Positions 57,934 to 64,000 of a stretch of 64,000 bases of DNA are shown piece after piece. Position 1 is the first letter of the stretch, and every line of letters starts with the position of its first letter. Source of the stretch: an uncultured Oscillibacter sp. (GTDB taxonomy: Bacteria; Bacillota; Clostridia; Oscillospirales; Oscillospiraceae); NCBI GenBank assembly GCA_910583785.1, contig CAJTZK010000002.1:271990-335989 (forward strand), written 5' to 3'. The notes beneath the pieces were generated by a model. That model made no database searches and had not been told where the DNA came from. It saw only the letters and a list, made by a program, of their open reading frames with translations. A program made the translations under genes and the position numbers.

Positions 57934-60030
57934 ATGGATCGAGAAACCGCGCGGCGGCGGGCCGGGGCTCTGGTGGCGCAGATGAGCCTGGAGGAAAAGG
58001 CCGGCCAGCTGAGCTATAGCGCGCCGCCTATTCCCCGCCTGGGGGTCCCCGCCTACAACTGGTGGAACGAGGCCCTTCACGGCGTGGCCCGGGCGGGCAC
58101 CGCCACCAGCTTCCCCCAGGCCATCGGCCTGGCGGCCATGTTCGACGAGGAGCTGCTGGAAAAGCTGGGGGACGTGGCCGCCACCGAGGGCCGGGCCAAG
58201 TACAACGCCCTCTCCGCCCAGGACGACCGGGACATCTACAAGGGGCTGACCTTCTGGTCCCCCAACGTCAACATTTTCCGGGACCCCCGCTGGGGCCGGG
58301 GGCACGAGACTTACGGCGAGGACCCCTTCCTCACCGCCCAACTGGGCAAAGCCTACGTCCGGGGTCTCCAGGGCAGCGGCGAAACCATGAAAGCTGCCGC
58401 CTGTGCCAAGCACTTCGCCGTCCACAGCGGGCCGGAGAGCCTGCGGCACAAGTTCAACGCCGTGGCCTCTCCCAAGGACATGGAGGAGACCTACCTCCCC
58501 GCCTTCGAGGCCTGCGTGAAGGACGCGGGGGTGGAGGCCGTCATGGGGGCCTACAACCGTACCAACGGCGAGCCCTGCTGCGGCAGCGAGACGCTGCTGA
58601 AAGACATCCTCCGGGGCCGCTGGGGCTTCCAGGGCCATGTGGTCTCCGACTGCTGGGCCATCCGGGATTTCCACACCGGGCACATGGTCACGGAGAACAC
58701 CGCCCAGTCCGTGGCCCTGGCGCTGAAAAACGGCTGTGACCTGAACTGCGGCGACTGCTACCGCTGCTTGCTCCTGGCCCTGCGGGAGGGGCTGATCTCC
58801 GAGGAGGATATTACAATTGCCGCCGAGCGGCTCTTTACCACCCGGTATCTCCTGGGCGTCCTGGGGGAGGGGAGCGAGTACGACTCCATCCCCTATGAGG
58901 CGGTGGAGTGCCCGGAGCATTTGGCCCTGGCCCACAAGGCTGCCCTGGAGTCCTGCGTGCTGCTGAAAAACAACGGGCTTTTGCCCCTGAACCCGGAGAC
59001 CGTGGGCACCGTCGGGGTCATCGGCCCCAACGCCAACAGCCGGGCGGCTCTGGTTGGAAACTACCACGGCACCGCCTCCCGCTATGTCACCGTCTTGGAG
59101 GGCATCCAGGACGCCATGGAGGGCCATGGCCGGGTGCTGTACGCCGAGGGCTGCCACCTCTGGCGGGACCGGGTGGAGCCCCTGGCCCAGGCCAGCGACC
59201 GCATGACGGAGGCCATGGCGGTGGTGAAGCACAGCGACGCGGTGGTCCTGGTCCTGGGCCTGGACGAGACTCTGGAGGGCGAACAGCCCGACGAGGGCAA
59301 CGCCGCCGGTTCCGGTGACAAGGAGGATCTTCTCCTGCCCTCGCCCCAGCGGATGCTGCTGCGGCACGTGCTGGCGGCGGGGAAGCCCACGCTGGTGGTC
59401 CTTTTGGCGGGAAGCGCCATCGACCTCAGCGAGGCCGAGACCCAAGCGGACGCCATTCTCCTGGGCTGGTATCCCGGCGCCGGGGGAGGGCGGGCCATTG
59501 CGGACCTGATTTTCGGCAAAGCGTCTCCCTCCGGCAAGCTGCCTGTGACCTTCTACCGGGACGGGGCCCTGGAGGAGCTGCCCGCCTTTACCGACTACGC
59601 CATGACCAACCGGACCTACCGCTACTACCGGGGTGAGCCCCTGTACCCCTTCGGCTACGGCCTGACCTACGGCGGCGCGGCGGTCACCGCCGTCACCGCC
59701 GGAGATGCCTCCGCCCGGGTCACAGTGGAGAACCGGGGCGGGCGGGCCGCCCAGGAGGTGGTACAGCTCTATTTGAAGGACGAGGCGTCCCCCGACGCGC
59801 CGCCCAATCCCATCCTCTGCGGCTTCCGGCGGATTGAACTGGGGGCGGGGGAGACGAAGACAGTGGACATTCCCATAGAGCCCTCGGCCTTCACCGTGGT
59901 CAACGCCGCCGGAGAGCGGATTCCCGGCGGCGGGGCCTGGACCCTGTACGCGGGCCTGGGCCAGCCGGACGCCCGCACCGCCCGGCTGACGGGAAAGACT
60001 GCAGTCAGCACTTCTATCCGCCGGACATAA
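57934..60030 (+). CDS. GH3 beta-xylosidase / beta-glucosidase
   Basis: 698 aa, no signal peptide, so cytoplasmic. Retaining glycoside hydrolase family 3. The (alpha/beta)8 domain has the nucleophile D239 in HVVSDCWAI, and the C-terminal domain has the fibronectin-like end. LSYSAPPIPRLGVPAYNWWN and FWSPNVNIFRDPRWGRGHET match the xylan beta-xylosidase branch more than BglB. ATG 57934 follows AAAGGAG; longer upstream frames overlap DUF624. Works on the glycoside brought by the importer. Confidence 0.92.
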   Translation: MDRETARRRAGALVAQMSLEEKAGQLSYSAPPIPRLGVPAYNWWNEALHGVARAGTATSFPQAIGLAAMFDEELLEKLGDVAATEGRAKYNALSAQDDRDIYKGLTFWSPNVNIFRDPRWGRGHETYGEDPFLTAQLGKAYVRGLQGSGETMKAAACAKHFAVHSGPESLRHKFNAVASPKDMEETYLPAFEACVKDAGVEAVMGAYNRTNGEPCCGSETLLKDILRGRWGFQGHVVSDCWAIRDFHTGHMVTENTAQSVALALKNGCDLNCGDCYRCLLLALREGLISEEDITIAAERLFTTRYLLGVLGEGSEYDSIPYEAVECPEHLALAHKAALESCVLLKNNGLLPLNPETVGTVGVIGPNANSRAALVGNYHGTASRYVTVLEGIQDAMEGHGRVLYAEGCHLWRDRVEPLAQASDRMTEAMAVVKHSDAVVLVLGLDETLEGEQPDEGNAAGSGDKEDLLLPSPQRMLLRHVLAAGKPTLVVLLAGSAIDLSEAETQADAILLGWYPGAGGGRAIADLIFGKASPSGKLPVTFYRDGALEELPAFTDYAMTNRTYRYYRGEPLYPFGYGLTYGGAAVTAVTAGDASARVTVENRGGRAAQEVVQLYLKDEASPDAPPNPILCGFRRIELGAGETKTVDIPIEPSAFTVVNAAGERIPGGGAWTLYAGLGQPDARTARLTGKTAVSTSIRRT

Positions 60031-60041
60031 GGAGAAACGAC

Positions 60042-61517
60042 ATGCTGTATATTGGAATCGACCTGGGCACCTCCGCCGTGAAGCTGCTGCTGATGGATGA
60101 GGAGGGACAAATCCAAAACATCGTCTCCCGGGAATACCCGCTGTCTTTTCCCAAACCTGGCTGGTCCGAGCAGAACCCGGCGGACTGGCTGGAAGCGGTG
60201 GTGGCTGGCATCCGGGAGTTGACGGCGGACTGCGATAAGACCCGGATTGCGGCCATCGGCTGCGGCGGGCAGATGCACGGGCTGGTGGCCCTGGACGGGG
60301 AGGACCGGGTCCTCCGCCCGGCCATCCTCTGGAACGACGGCCGCACCGCTCAGGAGGTGGACTACCTCAACAAGATCGTGGGCCGGGAAAAAATCAGCCG
60401 GTATACCGCCAACATCGCCTTCGCGGGCTTCACGGCCCCTAAGCTCCTCTGGATGCGGAAGAACGAGCCGGAGCTGTTCGCCAGAATCGACAAGGTGATG
60501 CTGCCCAAGGACTACATCAACTACTGCCTCACCGGAGTTCACTGCACCGATGTCTCCGACGCCTCGGGGATGCTCCTCTTCGACGTGGAGCACAAGCGCT
60601 GGAGCCCGGAGATGCTGGAGCTGTGCGGTCTGCGGGAGTCCCAGATGGCAAAGGTTTTTGAGAGCTATGAGGCCGTGGGCGTCCTCAAGCCGGACATGGC
60701 GAGGACCCTGGGCCTGCCGGAGACCGTGGCGGTCTGCGCCGGGGCGGGAGACAACGCCGCAGCAGCAGTGGGCACGGGCACCGTGGGGGACGGGGGCTGC
60801 AACATCAGCCTGGGCACCTCCGGGACCATCTTCATCTCCAGCAAAACCTTCGGCGTGGACCCCAACAACGCCCTCCACTCCTTCGCCCACGCCGACGGCG
60901 GATACCACCTGATGGGCTGCATGCTCTCCGCCGCCAGCTGCAACAAGTGGTGGATGGAGGACATTCTGAAAACCCCGGACTACGCCGGGGAACAGGCGGC
61001 GATTACCCCGGAGAAGCTGGGGCGGAACCATGTGTTTTTCCTCCCCTACCTCATGGGAGAGCGAAGCCCCATCAACGATACCGGCGCCCGGGGCTGCTTG
61101 ATTGGCATGACTATGGATACCACCCGGGCGGACCTGCTCCAGGCGGTGCTGGAGGGCGTGGCCTTCGCCATCCGGGACAGCTTTGAGGTGGCCCGGAGCC
61201 TGGGCGTGGAGATTCCCCGCTCCAACATCTGCGGCGGGGGCAGCAAGTCCGGGCTCTGGCGGACCATCATGGCCAATGTCCTGGGCATCCCCTTGGACAT
61301 CGTGGCCACAGAGCAGGGACCCGGCTACGGCGGGGCCATGCTGGCCATGGTGGCGGCGGGGCGGTTCCCCTCCGTCCAGGCGGCGGCGGACGCCCTGGTG
61401 CGCGTTGCCGGCACCGTGGAGCCGGAGGCGGGGCTGACCGCCCTCTATGAGGAGCGGTACCGGCAGTTCCAAAAAATATACCCCGCCTGCAAGGCGCTGT
61501 TCCCCCAGCTTCTTTAA
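60042..61517 (+). CDS. xylB: FGGY carbohydrate kinase, xylulokinase family
   Basis: 491 aa. IGIDLGTSAVKLLL at the N-terminus, CGGQMHGLVALDG substrate loop, and GAGDNAAAAVG with the catalytic D237. Full-length FGGY fold; closest to xylulokinase by motif. It phosphorylates D-xylulose or a related ketopentose to the 5-phosphate that enters the pentose phosphate pathway. Because the isomerase in this operon is not XylA, a different ketose (e.g. ribulose) is possible. Confidence 0.88.
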   Translation: MLYIGIDLGTSAVKLLLMDEEGQIQNIVSREYPLSFPKPGWSEQNPADWLEAVVAGIRELTADCDKTRIAAIGCGGQMHGLVALDGEDRVLRPAILWNDGRTAQEVDYLNKIVGREKISRYTANIAFAGFTAPKLLWMRKNEPELFARIDKVMLPKDYINYCLTGVHCTDVSDASGMLLFDVEHKRWSPEMLELCGLRESQMAKVFESYEAVGVLKPDMARTLGLPETVAVCAGAGDNAAAAVGTGTVGDGGCNISLGTSGTIFISSKTFGVDPNNALHSFAHADGGYHLMGCMLSAASCNKWWMEDILKTPDYAGEQAAITPEKLGRNHVFFLPYLMGERSPINDTGARGCLIGMTMDTTRADLLQAVLEGVAFAIRDSFEVARSLGVEIPRSNICGGGSKSGLWRTIMANVLGIPLDIVATEQGPGYGGAMLAMVAAGRFPSVQAAADALVRVAGTVEPEAGLTALYEERYRQFQKIYPACKALFPQLL

Positions 61518-61529
61518 AGGAGGAACCCC

Positions 61530-62165
61530 ATGAAGATTGAATCTGTTTACAGTCCTGCCTTCCGGGCCTACGGCCAGGTGCTCACCGGCTATGACACGGC
61601 GGAGCTGCTCCGGGCTATGGAAAACATTCCTCTGCCGGAGGAGGGCACGGCCTATGAGCCGTCCATCGCCTCTTTGGAGCAGAGCGCCCTCTTCGGCCAG
61701 CTGCGGGACCACGCCTACGGCGGGATGCCGGTACAAATCGGCATGTGCTGGGGCCGCAATACCAAGCTCAACTGCCTGGAGTACCACCGGGACAGCGAGG
61801 TCAACATCGGAGCGTCGGACTTCATTCTCCTGCTGGCAAAACAGGAGGAAATGGTGGACGGCCGGCTGGATACCGCCTGTGTCCGGGCCTTCCGGATCCC
61901 CGCCGGGGCGGTGGTGGAGGTCTACGCCACGACGCTGCACTACGCCCCCTGCCATGTGGATGGGGCAAAGGGGTTTCGGGTGGCGGTGGCGCTGCCCAGG
62001 GGCACCAACGAGGCCAGGCCTGTCCTCACGCCGCTGAACGCGGAGGATGACCGCCTGTGGGCGAAAAACAAATGGCTGCTGGCGCACCCGGACTCCGGCG
62101 AGGCCGGACAGGGGGCCTGGGTGGGCCTGACAGGTGAGAACATTGATATCAAAAACGATCTTTGA
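61530..62165 (+). CDS. DUF4867 protein
   Basis: 211 aa. DUF4867 family, cupin-like beta fold (GGMPVQIGMCWGRNTKLNCL; VVEVYATTLHYAPCHVDG). Repeatedly associated with sugar isomerase loci in clostridia; probably a sugar mutarotase/lyxose-isomerase-type or sensory protein, but unproven. AAAGGAGG precedes the ATG; the isomerase gene starts 16 nt later. Confidence 0.85.
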   Translation: MKIESVYSPAFRAYGQVLTGYDTAELLRAMENIPLPEEGTAYEPSIASLEQSALFGQLRDHAYGGMPVQIGMCWGRNTKLNCLEYHRDSEVNIGASDFILLLAKQEEMVDGRLDTACVRAFRIPAGAVVEVYATTLHYAPCHVDGAKGFRVAVALPRGTNEARPVLTPLNAEDDRLWAKNKWLLAHPDSGEAGQGAWVGLTGENIDIKNDL

Positions 62166-62181
62166 AAAGGAGAAAGATTCT

Positions 62182-63660
62182 ATGCAATTGACCAATATTC
62201 CCGAGGTAAAGCTAGGCCTCGTCGCCGTCTCCCGGGACTGCTTTCCCGTCGCCCTGAGCGAGAAGCGCCGGGCCGCCGTCAAGGCCGCCTGTTCCGGCGA
62301 GCTGTACGAATGCCCTGTCACGGTGGAAAACGAGCAGGGAATGCTGAAAGCCGTGGAGGACGTGAAAGCCCATGGCTGCAACGCCCTGGTGGTGTTCCTG
62401 GGCAACTTCGGCCCCGAGACGCCGGAGACGCTGATTGCCCGGAATTTTGACGGCCCCTGCATGTTTGTGGCCGCCGCCGAGGGGGACGGGGACCTGATCA
62501 ACGGACGGGGCGACGCCTACTGCGGAATGCTGAACTGCTCCTATAACCTGGGGATGCGGCATCTCAAGGGCTATATCCCCGAATACCCCGTGGGCACGGC
62601 GGAGGACGTCGCCGGAATGATCGCCGAGTTTGTCCCCATCGCCCGGGCCGTTATCGGCGTGCGCAATCTGAAAATCATCACCTTCGGCCCCCGGCCTCAG
62701 GATTTCTTTGCCTGCAACGCCCCCATCAAGGGCCTGTACGAGCTGGGCGTAGAGGTGGAGGAGAACTCCGAGCTGGACCTGCTGGTGAGCTATAAAGAGC
62801 ACGCCGGTGATCCCCGCATCCCGGCGGTCTGCGCGGAAATGGCCGCCGAGATGGGCGAGGGGCGCTACTACCCCGATCTGGGCGAGCGGATGGCCCAGTT
62901 CGAGCTGACGCTGCTGGACTGGGCGGAGAAGCACAAGGGGGCCCGGAAGTACGTGGCCTTCGCGGACAAGTGCTGGCCCGCGTTTCCCAGCCAGTTCGGT
63001 TTTGAGCCCTGCTATGTGAACTCCCGTCTGGTGAGCCGGGGCATCCCGGTTGCCTGTGAGGTGGACATCTACGGCGCGCTCAGTGAGTACATCGGCATGT
63101 GCGTTTCCGGGGACACGGTGACTCTGCTGGACATCAACAACTCCGTCCCCGCCCAGTTGTGGGCGGAGCAGATCAAGGGTAAGTTTGACTATCGGCTGAC
63201 GGATACCTTCATGGGCTTCCACTGCGGCAACACCCCCGCCTGCAAGCTGTGCGCGGACCGGGCCGTCAAGTATCAGCTCATCCAGAACCGCCTGCTGGAA
63301 AACGGCGGCGAACCCGACTTCACCCGGGGCACCCTGGAGGGCGACATCGCCGCCAGCGATATCACCTTCTACCGCCTCCAGTGCGACAGTGACGGGAATC
63401 TCCGGTCCTACATCGCCCAGGGCGAGGTGCTGCCGGTGGCCACGGGCAGCTTCGGCGGCATCGGCGTGTTCGCTATTCCCGAGATGGGCCGGTTCTACCG
63501 CCATGTGCTCATCCAGAAGCGCTATCCCCACCACGGGGCCGTGGCCTTCGGGCACTACGGCAAGGCGCTGTTCGAGGTGTTCAAGTTCCTTGGGATTCAG
63601 GATATCGCCTACAACCAGCCCAAGAGCCTGCCCTATCCCACGGAGAACCCCTTCCGCTGA
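62182..63660 (+). CDS. L-fucose/L-arabinose-type aldose isomerase
   Basis: 492 aa. Fucose/arabinose isomerase family fold; conserved VFLGNFGPETPETLIARNFD, EVEENSELDLL, EVDIYGALSEYIGMCV (Glu/Asp Mn2+ ligands) and MGFHCGNTPACKLC (His). It interconverts an aldose and a ketose. It stands where XylA would be expected, so the operon sugar may be L-arabinose, D-arabinose, L-fucose-like or xylose handled by a variant. ATG 62182 with AAAGGAG upstream. Confidence 0.88.
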   Translation: MQLTNIPEVKLGLVAVSRDCFPVALSEKRRAAVKAACSGELYECPVTVENEQGMLKAVEDVKAHGCNALVVFLGNFGPETPETLIARNFDGPCMFVAAAEGDGDLINGRGDAYCGMLNCSYNLGMRHLKGYIPEYPVGTAEDVAGMIAEFVPIARAVIGVRNLKIITFGPRPQDFFACNAPIKGLYELGVEVEENSELDLLVSYKEHAGDPRIPAVCAEMAAEMGEGRYYPDLGERMAQFELTLLDWAEKHKGARKYVAFADKCWPAFPSQFGFEPCYVNSRLVSRGIPVACEVDIYGALSEYIGMCVSGDTVTLLDINNSVPAQLWAEQIKGKFDYRLTDTFMGFHCGNTPACKLCADRAVKYQLIQNRLLENGGEPDFTRGTLEGDIAASDITFYRLQCDSDGNLRSYIAQGEVLPVATGSFGGIGVFAIPEMGRFYRHVLIQKRYPHHGAVAFGHYGKALFEVFKFLGIQDIAYNQPKSLPYPTENPFR

Positions 63661-63853
63661 GCATCGTGATTCCATTCCCCGAGAGGGTATGCAAATAAAA
63701 AAGGGCCGGCACGCTGCTCCACGCTTACAGCGGCCAGCGCCTGAAAAAGGAGGAAGGCCGCGGCGGCTCGCGGTGCGGCAGTGTGGAGACCTGCCGTAAA
63801 GCCCCTTGGCCGGGGCGAGGCGAAGGCGGCCCCTTCGCCAGGGCCGAGAGTTA
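63661..63853 (+). other. Spacer with hairpins before the ATPase gene
   Basis: GGCGAAGG/CCTTCGCC (about 63820-63841) and GC-rich stems; TAAAAAAG near 63697 suggests a partial terminator. Nothing else recognised. Confidence 0.4.
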
Positions 63854-64000
63854 TGGCAAGTTTGAATTTGAAGGGCATCACCAAAATCTATCCCCACAGC
63901 GGCGGACAGAAAAAAGGCAAGAAGAAGGCCGGAGACACCGAGAAGAAGGTCAACCTCCAGGTGACCGCCGAGGGCGTCATTGCCGTCCAGGAGTTCAATC
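63854..64000 (+). CDS. ABC importer ATPase, MsmK/UgpC type, 5' end only
   Basis: 49 codons before the window edge. MASLNLKGITKIYPH is the usual start of multi-sugar ABC ATPases (MsmK/MalK/UgpC), followed by a Lys/Gly-rich insert (QKKGKKKAGDTEKK) and VIAVQEFN. It probably energises the importer encoded at 53.9-57.2 kb, and possibly others. Walker motifs lie outside the window. Confidence 0.75.

Noticed and set aside
59769..62501. 910-codon open frame on the minus strand
   Set aside because: Antisense to GH3, xylB, DUF4867 and the isomerase gene; no ribosome site and no recognisable domain.
1..64000. CRISPR array
   Set aside because: No regularly spaced identical repeats were seen; the repeats at 47.2 kb and 48.1-48.4 kb are too few and irregular.

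Overview
The window reads as a GC-rich Firmicutes chromosome, most like a gut Oscillospiraceae (Flavonifractor/Lawsonibacter/Oscillibacter type). The grounds are very GC-rich codon use, strong AGGAGG ribosome sites, sigma-A promoters (TTGACA-17-TATAAT), a V-type ATPase in the clostridial/enterococcal gene order, a NiaR repressor, a CarD-family protein, DUF4180 and DUF3810 genes, and a typical Firmicutes tRNA cluster. This placement is inferred from gene content; no 16S gene is present.

Layout. 1-2.2 kb: end of a Clp ATPase, a small ABM-fold protein, lspA-rluD. 2.5-3.2 kb: tRNA-Val, Asp, Phe, Gly, Cys. 3.2-4.5 kb: an AT-richer, frameshifted DUF1919 polysaccharide gene with a structured leader. 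4.5-13.6 kb: a nine-gene V-type ATPase operon (H-I-K-E-C-F-A-B-D) on the minus strand, whose K subunit carries the known Na+ ligands. 13.6-20.7 kb: broken DUF4180 gene, niaR, a MATE exporter, an ECF sigma/DUF4179 pair with a self-type promoter, an MBL hydrolase, a ZIP metal transporter and a small HTH protein. 20.7-26.8 kb: a peptide/nickel-type ABC importer plus a DUF3810 metalloprotein. 26.9-34.3 kb: AI-2E permease, lipid kinase-Nudix pair, CarD, a small acidic protein, an SLH-anchored serine hydrolase and an MFS transporter. 34.3-37.4 kb: a LysR / CMD-cupin / cyclophilin-aldo-keto reductase locus in which all three genes carry indels.

38.0-52.3 kb is a mosaic mobile island of lower and uneven GC. 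Its left side has a dead integrase fragment and a 45-nt 3' fragment of tRNA-Thr. Its right side has two overlapping tyrosine integrases. Similar TGTGGTCA-type repeats lie near both ends. Cargo: a secreted CAP-domain protein, a self-inhibited class II Fic protein, an unrecognised 298-aa protein with a 41-aa lysine-rich partner, a type III restriction-modification system whose methylase has an exchanged recognition domain, excisionase-like and replication-like HTH proteins, and a class I Fic toxin with its 55-aa antitoxin. No conjugation genes are present, so it looks like a defence/toxin island rather than a self-transmissible element.

52.3-64 kb: a sugar locus. A divergent ROK repressor faces a CUT1 importer (binding protein, two permeases), DUF624, a GH3 beta-xylosidase/glucosidase, a xylulokinase-family kinase, DUF4867, an L-fucose/arabinose-type isomerase and the start of an MsmK-type ATPase. 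Together they would import a short glycoside, cleave it inside the cell, isomerise the aldose and phosphorylate the ketose. No canonical xylose isomerase is present.
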